Origin: Fragilaria crotonensis
Taxonomy: Eukaryota > Bacillariophyta > Fragilariophyceae > Fragilariales > Fragilariaceae
DNA: 51,736 nucleotides
Assembly (NCBI GenBank): GCA_022925895.1
Contig: JAKSYS010000450.1
Coordinates: 1 to 51,736 of the forward strand
Direction of reading: 5' to 3'
In this document: positions 31,738-44,334 of the stretch, one piece after another
How the letters are laid out: every line of letters begins with the position of its first letter
Numbering within the stretch: the stretch's first letter is position 1
Notes under the pieces: model-generated
The model's input: only the letters and a program-made list of their open reading frames with translations
The model's database searches: none
What the model was told of the DNA's origin: nothing
Program-made: the position numbers and the translations under genes

Positions 31738-31917
31738 TTGCTTACCATGTAAAGAGATTCTCTCGAATGCAGCAGCACGAACAGACGGACTCGATAAAAC
31801 ATCAAGTTCGCCAAGGAAGAATAACCATGCTTCAAAGCCAGCTCAGAGGTTGCGCTAAACCAAAGTCGACGAAGTCAAGTCACCGAAGGCGATCCTCGTC
31901 AAGATCGCTATGACAGC

Positions 31918-32061
31918 CTAAGGCTCGGCACCGAGAGAAGCCTTAGTCCCCTTCTTTGTCACTCTCAGTTCAACTCCCTGCCCATTGCATTTGGGACAGT
32001 GATTCTTTCGCTTTAACCAAGTCTTGAGGCAATCAACGTGAAACTCATGATGGCATGCCAG
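31918..32061 (-). pseudogene. RING-H2 finger gene relic (C-terminal half)
   Basis: The minus strand reads ACHHEFHVDCLKTWLKRKNHCPKCN and then about 20 residues to TAG. Only part of that is quoted elsewhere; the key residues are C-x-H-x-F-H-x2-C-x10-C-x2-C, the second half of a RING-H2 domain of E3 ubiquitin ligases. An in-frame TGA lies six codons upstream, and the first Cys pair of the RING is not in this frame. An upstream exon ending near 32062 or a decayed gene are both possible. Confidence 0.5.
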
Positions 32062-32356
32062 GGACCTGATTCACGTTCCTTCGTGCTTGCACTTCGCTCG
32101 TCGTCTGTACCAGCAGTCCTCATGAAAAGCGGTTTGGTCATCAACACAAGATGCGCTGTCACTCGCACTGCCTGGTTCGATTCATCTACCGAAGCATCGT
32201 CGTCCTCAACTGTCGAATCGCCGAGTCATGGTCCATGCGCCTCTCATGCCATTGTATGATGGTATGTACAGTAGGTGTTCTTCCGCGCGATCCTGACAGA
32301 CAGTTAGCCTGACGAACGATCGGGCTACTCGAGAACTAGTTCTTGGTACAAGCATA

Positions 32357-32373
32357 AGCACAGTAGTGGCACG
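32357..32373. repeat. Left TIR of the pogo-like element
   Basis: 17-bp perfect match to the inverted 51614-51630, flanked by TA. Confidence 0.88.
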
Positions 32374-32609
32374 GAGCTTTTTCAAAGAGTAGTGGCACAG
32401 TTACCAATTTCATGCATTATCGATGTATTCATACACTTATACTTCTGTTTCTGCCGCAATCGATCTTCTCAATGACACAAATTGGTATTGAGGTCCTGTA
32501 GCTAGTTTGTAGGTAGCATGTACGATGCAAAACATATGAAGGCTTAAAGATCGTAATGTTCTGCGAATTCGCATCGCACAGTTTCTTGAAAACAATTGCT
32601 CATTGTTTG

Positions 32610-33686
32610 ATGATGCCAAAGAAGCGAAAGGCACTCCAAAACAACCATGACAATGTGCAACCATTGAAACCAGGAAGACCATCTGACCAAGAGTACAGCA
32701 TCAATGATGCTGTGAAGATGGTAGGTAGATCACATTGACATCACCAAACTCATCATTGTTGTATGAGTTTTGATGACCCTATTGTTTCAATTTCTCACAG
32801 ATTTCTTTTCATTCCCTACGCAAATTGTGTACTGCTAAACTTTTCGCAGGTAATTCACGGAAATCTGAAACTGAATGAGGCTCTTCGTGCATGCTGCCTC
32901 CAAGGTGTTGTGAGCTTCCAAAAGCTCCACTATCATGTTAAAATTGCTCGGAAGGCACTGCTGTCTCATGCTCCTGCAGGCCATGCAAGCCGTGAGGGTC
33001 TGATTATTGGTGTTTGTGGTCGTGCATCGTCGGACTGCACTGTTGACACCCGAACAACAATGTCGCCATTAACGGAAGCATCAGCGCTGTCGGCGGCAAT
33101 GGCATTCCCGCAGCAGCCGCTTGCCGTTGAAGAAGAAGAGTTATTGCCACCGGTTGTCAAGAGACGTAAATCATCCAAGCAAGCAAGTGAGGCGAGGGCT
33201 GAAGCAAAGATACGCTCTGAGTTGTACAACCAACGTTTCAAGACGGCTTTCAAGGAAGGAACGGACCTTCTCTCGCAGCGAATCACAAGGAGCAATCAAG
33301 ACACAGCAGCACCTTCCTCATTGTCCGTCGACAAACTTGTTGCAGACCTTAATCAGAAGTATAATCTTGTCGAAGGAAACAAGAAGCTAAGCAAGACCAC
33401 TCTTTACAGGGCTGTGCGTCATGGAAAAGTGGGCGAAAGTCCCATGAAGCGAGGACCTGCTCCCAAGATACCAGATGTCCTACTTGAGGTCACTTCATTG
33501 CATGCAGAAGTAAGCCAAGTTGGCGAAGGTGGAGAGTTACGAGGGAGGGAGATCAAGCGAATCCTTGGGGCTGCTGTCATCGGAACAAAGTACAAGCACA
33601 CATTTACTATCGAGTCTGCTTGGAAGAAGTTACGGTCACGACATCCAGAGCGACTGCAGACAGGGACGAAGGTTTCAATGGAACAT
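32610..33686 (+). pseudogene. Pogo-like transposase, 5' half (exons 1 and 2)
   Basis: Exon 1 is 32610-32720 (37 codons, MMPKKRK with a basic nuclear-signal-like start). A 129-bp intron (32721-32849, GTAGGT...TTCGCAG) is placed between complete codons. Exon 2 is 32850-33686 (279 codons). A helix-turn-helix-like N-terminus (GRPSDQEYSINDAVKM, LNEALRACCLQGVVSFQKLH), then KTTLYRAVRHG and IESAWKKLRSRHPERL, the DNA-binding half typical of pogo/CENPB-type transposases. The gene stops making sense at CAT 33684-33686, where the inner transposon begins. It continues at 49830. Confidence 0.75.
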
Positions 33687-33710
33687 CAGAAGGCCGCTTT
33701 TGTTAACTAT

Positions 33711-34188
33711 GTCAAAAAATGGTTACTTTTTGGTCGTAAGTCATTAATATATTGCCTAATGTTAACATATAATAATCAAAAGTAAGTATAGTCTTATGAT
33801 AACTGAATATTATAATTTATGTTTCTACAATGTTTGTTTCTTTCCATTGACGGTAAATAATAAGCAGTGAACATCTTCAATTTCTGATGAACATCGTTTT
33901 TTTTGTCATGGTAACTTAGACCATACTTCAAACAGATATAGTAACATATCTCAAGGCGTCAAACCATACATAACATATTTCAATAAAATATATTGATATT
34001 CAAACATTTCTTTTTACCATTCCATTATGTACGACTTCGTCATGCTGATTGTTGGTATGTCGTTTGACAAGGGAATTATATTCTCACCACCATATCTGGC
34101 AGTTCTTAAAATATTACATTCGTCTGATCAAAGAATTGTGCTCGTATTGCAACACTCTTCACTCGTTGTCTATCTTTAATCTACTACT
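33711..34188. other. AT-rich subterminal region, no gene
   Basis: Low complexity AT-rich DNA with several ATGGTAAC motifs (for example 33917), which recur near the other end (49661, 49779, inverted at 49738). These could be transposase-binding subterminal repeats. Confidence 0.4.
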
Positions 34189-35830
34189 ATGTCGACATCA
34201 CTTTCTGAGGATTGTGCTGTTTGTGGGAAAAGTTTCAAGAGGCTTGGTGCGCACCTTGTGCGTAGTTTGGCATGTGGTTCTTATTACATGCCACGCCGCG
34301 CTGACACAGATGAGTGTCGTGAAAGTGAAGGCGCTGATCATGGCACCCGTCCGAATTTGAGATCCTCTTCGTATAGCACTCTCTTTCGTGCACAACGTGC
34401 AACTGTAAGAGGAGAGGCGGATGACGAGCCGCCAATCATCAATGTGAATGGAGTTGACGACGAAGACTTTTTTGTGATGGATGACGATGATGGTTTTCCG
34501 AATGACAATGTTGATGAGGAGGATGTCCCCAGTGATGCAAGTGAAGGCGAGGAAGGTCCGGATGCCGGTGTTTTGGACTTGTATCTGAAACTTTTCCAGC
34601 TGCAAGATAACCCGCTAGGTCTTGCGCGTTTTTCTCGGGAAGAGGAGGTCTTAATTGAGTTATTGCAGCTCTAAAGGAGCTCCATTGTCCACTCAAAGCG
34701 TTTGAGATCATACTCAAGTGGGCTGCAAAATCAAATGGTAGTGGTCATACTTTCCGCGAGGTTGTCAGCCCAGTCGCAGCAAGGTAATCGCTAACTTGTA
34801 CGAAAGGTACAACATGAACGGATTGATCCCGAAGGAGAAGAAATTGTACCTGCCTTACACCCAGAGAACAGTGTCCATGATTTACTTTGATGCCCGCGAA
34901 GTGTTTGCGTCACTTCTCTCATGTCCCACACTTAATCAAGACGAAAATTATTTTTTGACGACGCAAAGGATCCATTCATCGCACACAAGCATCGTCTGAT
35001 GTTGGCGACATCCACACTGGTCGTTGCTACAGAAAGACATACGAGGCTCTAATAAAGTTTGGCGTTGATATGCTGTTACCTTGCGTCATAGCAATGGATA
35101 AGACATATCGATATGGCAGGACGGCTCCAAATGGAGCCCATAACAATCTCACACGGTCTATTGAATCACACTATGCGCCGCCTCCCAAGTGCCATGCGCA
35201 TCCTTGGATACATCAATCACAGCACCGCACCTCCCAACTAGCGCAGATGTTGATTCCGATTTCAATTCTCCAGAAGATCTGGCGGATGATGTTGTGCGAA
35301 TCAAGAACCCAATTCATCCGCCCGCCAACGGTGATCTTAGTTGGGCAACGTTACTCCTCAATGAAACACATGCAGATTCAGTTTATACTCGAAGAGTCTG
35401 GATTTTTGATTCTACAGAACAGTGGCTTCAAATGGAATTTGCATTACAACAACACCATTCACAAAGTGGTGTTCCACCCTATGTACCTTTCATCGTCGGC
35501 GATACAGAGGGTCACGACCGTCTCTGTGGTCATTACAGCAAGATTCATGGAGGTCAAACAGCTTTGAATCTGTGAATGCCCCAGTTACTTGACGGGGTAT
35601 TCGAAGTCAAAGTTCCCCACCGTCTCCAAAAAAGTTGATTCCTTAGTGCAGAGGGGCTTGACTGCTGAGCTCCAATCAATGTCTCAGAACTATCTCAAGA
35701 ACGGGTTTGAAGGCGTCCGATTTGGCATGCACAATAAGCGCGGAATTTTTGGTGCGTGCCCAGGCGAAATGCTGCACTTGATCTCGCTTGGTTGGTTTAA
35801 GTACTGCCTCCAGGCTTTCTCGGCTCAGGC
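34189..35830 (+). pseudogene. Plavaka/CACTA-like transposase, N-terminal two thirds, decayed
   Basis: Starts MSTSLSEDCAVCGKSFKRLGAH (34189; C2H2-like finger C-x2-C...H), followed by an acidic linker (DDEDFFVMDDDD). After frame changes come KRTYMI-like helices, AMDKTYRYG.. with MEP and HG (about 35094-35160), LRILGYINHS, LNETHADSVY, PYVPFIVGDTEGHDRLCGHY (about 35478-35537), SQNYLKNGFEGVRFGMHNKRG (35682) and ACPGEMLHLISLGWFKY (35754-35804). The order matches large diatom transposase-like proteins of the KDZ/CACTA (Plavaka) group as I know them. Four or more frame changes, and the frame ends in foreign GC-rich sequence. Probably the original transposase of the nested TIR element. Confidence 0.6.
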
Positions 35831-36208
35831 CGGTCCACCCAAGAACCCACCGACCAGCCCGCACTCCCCCGGCGCACTCGCCTTCTTCGCACGTCGGAAC
35901 CGTCGCCGGAACGCACGCCTTTCTTCCGGTACGACAGCCATGGACAACAGCGACATAACCGACGAGGGAGTCGGAAGACTCTCTCTTGTCCCACGCCTGG
36001 AGGGGAGGCGATTCCGCCCCCCGTCCACGATTGCCTGCGACCCCAAAACACGGGGCGACTGCCCTAGATTCCGAACGGACATCGCAGTCGGCATCGTCCG
36101 GTTCCCCGCGGCACCCTTCTCTTCGACAACGTCGAATCTACCCTTCCCGCGACCGCCAACCCCCCGTTGACTGGATGACATTGTTCGGCCTTCTCCTGCT
36201 GCCTGGCA
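35831..36208. other. GC-rich segment fused to the transposase frame
   Basis: Base composition jumps to strongly GC-rich right after SAQAG of the transposase. Open frames on both strands (Pro/Arg-rich) are a composition effect. No homology recognised. Confidence 0.4.
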
Positions 36209-37542
36209 CATCACAAGGTGGTTTTTGGTGACTTTTTAAAAATAAATTGCATTCAATATATATTGTGAGTGGACGGGGACTATTCACCAAATAAAATTGT
36301 CAACAACATTTAGTTTGATTATTCATCGTTAATATTCATATTACATTTTAAAAGTTTAACATTTGTCATTTGCTTTGTTGATTTATATCACCATGTGGAT
36401 TGTAATTACAATGTTAAAGTTAAATACAATGACAATTATAAAGTCAAAACAGGCTTAAACTTCAAGTACATGCACATTCATTTTTAATACATCACATGTT
36501 GGTTTATTTATTCCAGCATGTGGATTGTGCGACCATTGTTTAAATTATGTGCTACGACAATTAAAATTCAAAACACGCCTAAAACTCTGAGTATATTCAT
36601 GCTCTGATCCATTCAAGCTTCGAACCAAATCGTGGCTCCTCCTTTTCTCCCTCATCCAAAATCCACAATGCTGCACCCCAAACAATTCAACACTTTTTGA
36701 CTCAACCCTGATGGCGCCTGACTTGAGTCAATCCTCGTTGCCTGGCTGCATTTGCATTGTAACGACAGTGACAATGTTGTCATAAACCGAACAACGACAC
36801 GGCGATCCTCGAATGTTGGTGCTTTTGGCATTCGAGGATTACGTTGTCGTCATTTTCTTGATCAGTCTTGTCATTGCTGTTGCGTTGTGCTACACGTCCA
36901 CTGAGTACATTTCTTATTTGAAACCAGTCCGGGAGAATTTGCACTTTGAATTCCTGTAGAGATGTACAGTGGTCCTCCTACAAGCACAATTTCTGGCGGT
37001 TTTTTTCTATTTCAAACCAGATGGAGCTGGAATAGTAAATCTTTGAATTCCAGCCATTGTCAGTACCTTGTTAACCTTTTTTGTTATAAATGAATTTTAA
37101 TAGTGATATGAAAACACCAAATTCATCTCTTGAAAAAACGGTTGTTACTGCAGAAATAAATTTATGGTTTTGTTGACTCCAGTAGAAACAAATTATGGAA
37201 TCCACCATTTGTTGATTATAAATTAATGGGATTCACCCTTTTGTTGACTCCAGCAGAAATATAATTACGGGATCCAACAATTTGTTGACTCAAGCAGAAA
37301 TAACTGTATGGAACCCACTGATTTGTTGACTCCTAAAAATATACATTTGTCATAGTTTGATAAATCATCAATTCAATCACCAACTCATCAAATACTTTGA
37401 TTTAGTATATACATTTAAATCTCAGTAAAAATTATTTATGCGTAGATATCACTTTTTAATGTTGAAAGGGGCCATAATTTTAACCATAAACAGTCATTAT
37501 TGACTACAACTATATCAACTCACTTTTTACCACCTTGTGATG
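36209..37542. mobile_element. AT-rich TIR element (or large intron) between GC-rich segments
   Basis: CATCACAAGGTGGT (36209-36222) and its reverse complement ACCACCTTGTGATG (37529-37542), 14 of 14, bound 1.33 kb of AT-rich DNA with no coding frame. Inside: a diverged tandem duplication of about 130 bp (36370-36600, each half with CATGTGGATTG), and four to five repeats of about 40 bp built on TTGTTGACTCCAGCAGAAAT (37169-37331). A GT...GCAG intron would almost coincide, but the inverted ends favour a transposable element. Confidence 0.5.
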
Positions 37543-37643
37543 CAGGTAAGGTCCGCGCGACGCCACTTCGTTCGACAAGAATGGGATGGTGATCACGCAC
37601 CACGACGAGGAGACAACCCAACACCAGACCAATGGCAACAGTC

Positions 37644-37925
37644 GCGAGCGCGTCCTCCTCCCCGTACTCTTCGTCCACAAAAACGACAATCAACCCGCTG
37701 CCTGGCGAGGACTGTGCAGTTGTTGCAGAAGAAACGCACGCGGCAAGAAAGGATCGACAACAACGCAAGACCACTGACAACAATTGCGAGCGCGTCCTCC
37801 TCCCCGTACTCTTCGTCCACAAAAACGACAATCAACCCGCTGCCTGGCGAGGACTGTGCAGTTGTTGCAGAAGAAACGCGCGGCAAGAAGGATCAACAAC
37901 AACGCAATGATCGGGCGAGGCTTCA
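37644..37925. repeat. Tandem duplication, 142-bp period
   Basis: Two copies of a unit starting GCGAGCGCGTCCTCCTCCCC, at 37644 and 37786, nearly identical over the unit. GC-rich, open in several frames. No product recognised. Confidence 0.75.
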
Positions 37926-38600
37926 TTGAATGTTCTGATTCAATGGAGGTAATGGTGCAATTCTGGTGTCAGAAATTGCATACCAGGCGCATACGACATG
38001 GTACACACAACTCTAGGGACTCCACACCTGGGACTTTATTGCAAGCCCTCTAAATAAATTCGATTTTTATCTAACAAATAGACGCTATATTTATTTATGA
38101 TACGGATATGTGGATTCGATATTAAGTCAATAGTACTTCAATGCAAATACACCAAAACCATTGAACAACACAGAACACCAATATTTCAATAAGTGCGTTG
38201 ACTTTATTATGCATGTATAATATATTACTTTCCCAGGACCGTAGTATGCACTGTAACAGCGCTACAATACTACACTGTACATTGTGTAAAATTACATTTA
38301 GGAATCTTGTATCAAAAGTCATCATGTCATGTATCATGCTGCCTAAGTACAACAAGTCACATGTATAGAATTTTTTTGGCTATGTATAGCATTTATAAAA
38401 AGTATATGAATGGAATGTATTTTTAGTCGCCAATAACAAGATTTATTAGCGTGATTGAAACGCAGGACACTGCAACTTATACCATTACGTGTACAACGAT
38501 GTACACAGTACCTAGTATGATGCATGACACCGAGCGAGTACAGTCCATGTGTACCATATATGTATTTGAAAAGCAATACATATCCATATAAGATCATAGA
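37926..38600. other. No gene recognised
   Basis: AT-rich, with stops in all frames. Left flank of LINE D. Confidence 0.5.
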
Positions 38601-38622
38601 GTAAAAAACGGTGGATTATGTA
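38601..38622. repeat. Target site duplication of LINE D (3' side of element)
   Basis: 22 bp beginning GTAAAAAACGGTGG, identical to 47562-47583. Unusually long but perfect. Confidence 0.92.
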
Positions 38623-38758
38623 TATGTAACCTAATTATAAGGTTGTCACCGTGTACTGGCCGGTAGGCCAGTACCGTGTACCCACACCCGGCGGCGAACC
38701 GCGGGATGATTTAACTAAACTATGAACTGTACATAAACCTCATACAATCATGCGTCAA

Positions 38759-39635
38759 TCATGACAACTTACTTGGAAAGAAAGATGTCAGTAGAGATTG
38801 TCGGGATCCGTCCCGCGAATATGCCTCCGTAGATTGCTTCACTATTCGTAGCCATCGTCGACGATTCGAAGCGGATCCAGACAGTAGTTTTTCAAGCGAG
38901 CCGGAACAGTAGTGCTGGTCGTGATGGGGAAGAAGATGTGGCTTACTGTGGTAATATTTGATCTCCGCAATATCACTGTCACGAATTGCCCGGACGTTGT
39001 CATCGTCCTTGTTGTGGAGAGCGGAATTCCTCGAAAGCCAAACGCTTCTGGTAAATACGTGTGTCGCGTGTATGATGGATCTCATGCGAAAGTCTCCTCT
39101 AGCGGTATCCAATTTCGTCGGTTGGTATAAATCATGAGCAGCAGCCTCGCGCCATGAGGTACTGAAGAAACCTCGAAGAGCGTTACCCCAAATACCGGCT
39201 TGATCGCGAATTGCATCTTGGAGAGGATTGAAACACAGGGTCATATTCCGTAAGGCGAGGGGCAAATGGGACAGAGTCTTCGTGTTCAAGCCAGTGGAGG
39301 AGACCTGCTGCAATGACATACCTTACAGGATGAATGTCCTTAGAGCAAATATCGGCCTTCAGTGTCTTGACATGCAGAGAACGTTGTGGACAAGATGGAC
39401 ATTTCAGCAGATGATCCGTTGTCTCCTCAGAAACTTTACAGCATGGACACAAACTCAGCAGCGGATCTTTGACGGTTGCTTGCTTGAAGCGTCGCGTGCC
39501 GACCGGTAATTGCTCATGGACGAACTTCGTGCGAGTTATTTGTTGGCGTATTGGAAGACGACGATAATGTGTGCCAAACGCCTGGACGTCGATTGTGTTC
39601 CACACTGCGTCAGACCACTTCTTCTTTTCCTGCAA
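38759..39635 (-). pseudogene. LINE D zinc finger and C-terminus with PIP box
   Basis: Zinc knuckle CPCCKVSEETTDHLLKC (about 39513-39463), a frame change near 39250, then GIWGNALRGFF, VWLSRNSALHNKDDD, HDQHYCSGSLEKLLSG and RRRWLRIVK shared with copy E. The protein ends RQSLLTSFFPSKLS, a textbook QxxLxxFF PIP box five residues from the stop. Confidence 0.8.
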
Positions 39636-39681
39636 GTATTGTCGGAGATGGTAGCCGTTGACATGATACCGTATGGTGTCG

Positions 39682-40378
39682 TCAAACTGACCTGTAAGAC
39701 GCTGATTGTTGATGGATATGGAGCATTGTTGAGTATGGACGTGATCGCAAAAAAGGGCGAGATTTCAGGGAACCACTTGTGCGATACCCTGTCGCGAGGG
39801 AATCAGCTGCTATGTTCAATGATACTGGCACTGAGAAGGTCCTGGTGCTCCGGGAGTCTTGATGGCCTTTTATCCAGCGATACTTAAAGTTGCTTTTGAT
39901 AGATGCGAGATGTATCCGAATGACGGAGATAAGGTCTGCGTCGTTAGGCATACGCCGCGAGGGGTGACGCGTCGCGTAACGTCGGACTCTCGAAATGGCC
40001 GCTTTGCTGTCGCAAAGCCAAGTAAATCTGCATTTATGTCGAATGCCCCAGAACTTAGATAAATGGTCAAGAAAAAAGCAACGCGGATGCGTAACCAGAA
40101 AGTTCACATCGCGTAGAGGAAGCTGTCTCAAATGGACCATCGACTGGTCCTGCGCACCGAAATAAGACAGTTGGGCCATCGGAAATAACCCAGCCATAAG
40201 TCCCCTGCGTTTTCAACAAGCCACCATCGGTTGCGACGTAGAGTCGTCTTTTGGACCGAAATGATTTCCACACTCGAAGGTCAGTGGATGTCTGCTCGAT
40301 ACCATCCAACATTCTGCGACTATGTTGTGATAGACTCGACAGGTAATCCATGAGGTCGGCAAAAGCGATTGGTGGCAA
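39682..40378 (-). pseudogene. LINE D RNase H domain
   Basis: YVATDGGLLKTQGTYGWVIS (first Asp), AGPVDGPFETASSTRCELSG (Glu), then after a frame change TWLCDSKAAISRV (Asp), YRWIKGHQDSRSTRT (His) and NIAADSLAT (last Asp). All catalytic positions are retained. Collinear with copy E. Confidence 0.78.
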
Positions 40379-40801
40379 TCGATCTGCAGGTGGAGCACGT
40401 GGGGGATCCTTGTAGGGAGCGGTCTTCCAGTAGGGAACGTATCGAAGGTATGATGACTTGATGTACCGTTTCCATAATCGAATTTGATGTTTGGAAGGTG
40501 ACTGTTGCCGTGGCCATAAAGACTCGCAGTGAATCCCTCAGGTCGTTGGCCATCCAGTAGCAATAGGTTGACAGCCTTTGGATTCGATCGGTCGGTTATG
40601 TCCGCAAGGGTCGTGACTTGGAGAAAAAGCCTGACAAGGTTGATATCTTTTGTTGTGCAGGAGAATACCGTCGAAGATGAATGTCTTGCATAATATATTC
40701 GTCATTAGCGCCGCGAGGTTGAATCGTATGTACGTCGCTCACAACGACCGACATGTTGTGGAGCGATAGAAATTGACGCAGGGATAGGATCCAAGTCGGA
40801 G

Positions 40802-42900
40802 TCAGATACGAAATATGGATGTTTGGGAACTGGAGCAGGTCCTGACCAATGCCGGCTTCGATTTGTAGATATTGAAGATTGAGCCTGAGGAGCTTTCCGT
40901 TTCAGAGTTGCTATATATAGCGTCTCGAAAGAATTTCAGCGATTCGATTCCCACTTCCGTGCGCAAGTCGTAGAGATCAAGGCCACCCAGTTCGCGAGGA
41001 CCATGCCTGATAGATGTTGGGATGGTACTGGACGTTGAGCTTTTTAGGATGGCGGGAATGATGCGAGATTGAACGATGCCAAGCTCCTCTTCATCGACTG
41101 CCACTGCTGCCAATCCATATCGCATGGACGGCACATACATGGTCCGATGGAAGATGCTTACGTCTGATGCCGATAACCGCGGTGACAGAATACGAGTCGC
41201 AAAGGCATCAGCTTTCTGCTTCAAGTATTTAATGTGGGGTCCGAAGTCGCCAAGAGGATTCATCAAAACACCGAGCATTCGTGTAGATTCGTCCAGTGCG
41301 GTTCTCCTGATGATAGATGCATCCTGCTCTTTATTCCCCTGATAAACGCGAACGTCTCGATCTGTAGATCTGATGGGGCTAATGACTGGACGACCATTTG
41401 TCCATTCCCACCTGACTATAAACCAGGAACACTTTGCCAGATTGAGTTTGCCGCCTGAGAGAAATAATAAATGTTCCCACGTTTGTGCAACTTTCTCTAG
41501 GCGAGCAATAAGGTCGTTTAGGTCAGTATCGTCTGACGACGAAGTGAAGCTGAGTGACGTGTCGTCAACGAAAGCATCCGAAAGTCTCTGGTGGGCAATG
41601 TCTCCCGATAGCGATGAGAAATTCACGCGATCCGGTATCAAGCGATCCAACGTTTGAAGCAAAATTACGACGAGAGAGCCAAACTGCGGGTGAAGCGCCA
41701 CTCCTTGACCCGTCCCAAACAGTGGAGCGAATGCTGTCCCTTGATAGTTGTCCTTGGATATACCGTGGACCGTTTTGACAGTGTATTGCATGAACTGTAA
41801 CGAATCTGCGTGCGTTCGAATGGCGTTACGTGGCATGCCACATTTCCGTGCCGCAAGCATCCCAAGGCCGACAATTATGCGATCGTAACAAGCGGACGCA
41901 TCATTATCAAATCGAGCGTAGTCATGCTTCAAAACCCGACAGAGATCGCTGGATAACTGGGTGAGCATGATGGGATCTATTGCCATACGACCCGGAATAG
42001 AGCCATGTTGCCCGTCGTGTAGAAGATTCATCGAAAGTGCTCGTCTAACCAACCGGTGTCCCCACTGAAGCTTCAGAAAAAAGTTGAAATCTGCTTCAAA
42101 TAAATGTATTATTCGAAGCCGATTAATGCGGGGCCGACCGAAGTCCTTTTCAATAAGGACATTTACCGCCTGACTCCAGCGAGGAATGGAGATTCCACTG
42201 CCAATCGAGATGTTTAGGAATTTTACAAAACAGTCCAGTAGAATTGGATGTTGAATTTCAGATTTGTAGAGTCCTAAGTGTCGTCCCGATGGTGACGTTG
42301 ATGTAGCTTCCCTCCATGACTTGAATCCACGTAGGACATCATCATGACTGATGTCAGTCGGAATATAGCCTTTATCACGAATCGATGATGGGATGGTAAA
42401 TGATGCCAGGAACTCCCGAAGAGCTGGGTCATCGTTAGACCATTCGCATGGAGACATACCCTCAAGGATCCGATCAGACGACAGCGATAGACCAGAGAAT
42501 GTTATGGCGTCGTACAAAGACCGTTGCCCAGTGGTGATTCGCTCGCAGCTCGAAAAGATTCTCGGTTGTACTTGAGAAGATGCTTTTCCATTTGATCTCT
42601 ATCGATTACCGTCTCCCAAAGAATATCTGATGGGTCGCGGTTTTGAAGAAGATGATATGCGTGAGAGTCATCAACATCATGGTCTGATGTGGATGATCCA
42701 GCAGGAACCAGAATTTTGGATAGACTGGACACGACAGTTGGTTTCACCGTACGCCGGATGTCGCTGAATTTGTTACGGATGGTTTCACCATCAATAGTCT
42801 TCCTCACGATGGCCGCTTTTCTTTTGGACTCTGTCATTGTGTCCGGATCGCAGTCGTCTTCATAATTAGCAAGCAGTTCTTCGTAACATTTGAGACGCAT
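40802..42900 (-). pseudogene. LINE D reverse transcriptase
   Basis: The long frame 42517-40802 (571 codons) carries TSTSPSGRHLGLYKSE (fingers), IIHLFEADFNFFLKL, motif A RFDNDASACYDRI, motif B LFGTGQGVALHP, motif C AFVDDTSLSF and the thumb (MLGVLMNPLGDF, FHRTMYVPSMRYG, SIRHGPRELGGLDLYDL). The preceding 42900-42502 frame is the EEP-RT linker, joined by a frame change near 42510. All polymerase Asp residues are present: the polymerase domain of this copy reads as intact. Confidence 0.9.
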
Positions 42901-43078
42901 CGGAGTTGCGGCAGATTGGCATTTATAGAATTCAGACGAGGCTTTGTTAAAATGTGCGCGAACCTCTTGTATTGATAGTTCCTCATTGAGGAATGGAAAC
43001 CGAAAAACGCTATCATGAACTCGAATTTGCTGTTGCCATCGACTGAACGTCGCAGAGTAGTCCTTGTTCTCTGTGACT

Positions 43079-44334
43079 TCACGTAGTCGAAGTTTCCAGT
43101 AGATACGAATAAATGCTCTGTTTCGAAGAATTGGGGACCACCGGCATTTTTTTGGGTGGTTTGCTTAACGCATTCTCAGCCGCCTTCATTGCTCGTCCTT
43201 TGTCGTTATCCCACGCAATTAGTTGAGAGCGAATATCATCCCGGGACATAGAGTGGAAATAATTATACAGGTTGGTAATGCGGTCGACCATTTTGTGTGC
43301 CGTATAATATTCCATGACTTTATTGTTGTATTTTGTTACCAGTTCAGGGTTTCCTGTATGAACCGTCCGCAACTTGTGAGGCATGATTGGCTGGGAACGA
43401 TGAAAAAACCCCATTGTGAGATCGACGTAAAGACCGCGATGGTCAGACTGTGGACCCTCGTTATAAGCTAGGGTTCCTGATCGTTCCAGGAATTGACGTG
43501 CACTCTTGCAGCCAAGGATGAAGTCAATCCGTCGAGATGCTGCTCCAATGTATGTTGATTCCGCTGGATCGTCGGCGTGAAAGTCGAAAAGCGCGCAATG
43601 GTCCATGAATGCTGCAAAATGTGGATCCGAAGACATCGTCGCGTTGGCGTCCATCATAACCACGATAGCGTGTCCAGACTCTTGAAGACGTACTATTTGG
43701 TGTTGGAGATCGCGGAGGAATAGGCGCCTTGGATTGGGAGACTGTTTCGTTAGTGAACGAAAGTAGTTGTATTCTCGTGCGAATGCGCTTCCAAGTGGTA
43801 CCGACCGAATAGACCCTGAGCAGATGCGGTATGCTGTTATCACAGAGAGTTTTTGTTCCTCAGAACCCGACAATGTTACTCCTGACCATCGGCCAAGTCC
43901 AGTGGGGTCGATTATACTTTCACCATGTACTCGGATACCAGGCTTCCAGCCACCACCGTGACAGTTCCTCCCGCTTGAAAATTCTCCGATGTCGGAATGG
44001 GGTCAATTGCGTTCGTGGGAAATCCGAACACTGTTTTGTGCTGCCGATGGAACCTGCGTACCACATTGTTGAACTCGTCACGTAGATGATGATGTTGCCA
44101 GCAGGTATTGGTTTCTGCAAGTCCAGCAAGATCCACATGAAGAGCTTGGAGTGCGTTCATGAAGTACCTGTAATCCTCGCCACTTCGGGAGACGCTTAGA
44201 CCATGCACGTTTTGAAAGAATAACCGCACTGTTTTCTCTGATTTTTGTATAATGGCGTCGCCATAAGACTTTGTCAAAGCAGGATCTAAGGGATGATGAC
44301 GAGGTTTCCGTCCGGGGCGATGGGGAATCGACAT
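43079..44334 (-). pseudogene. LINE D EEP endonuclease
   Basis: VRLFFQNVHGLSVSRSG (Asn), LAGLAETNTCW (catalytic Glu), FQAGGTVTVVAG, a frame change near 43900, then IVVMMDANATMSSD (Asp/Asn), ASRRIDFILGCKSA and GPQSDHRGLYVDL (Asp-His). A complete set of APE-like endonuclease motifs with a single frame break. Confidence 0.88.

Noticed and set aside
35831-36231. Arg/Pro-rich frames on both strands as genes
   Set aside because: Strong GC content keeps all frames open and there is no conserved motif.
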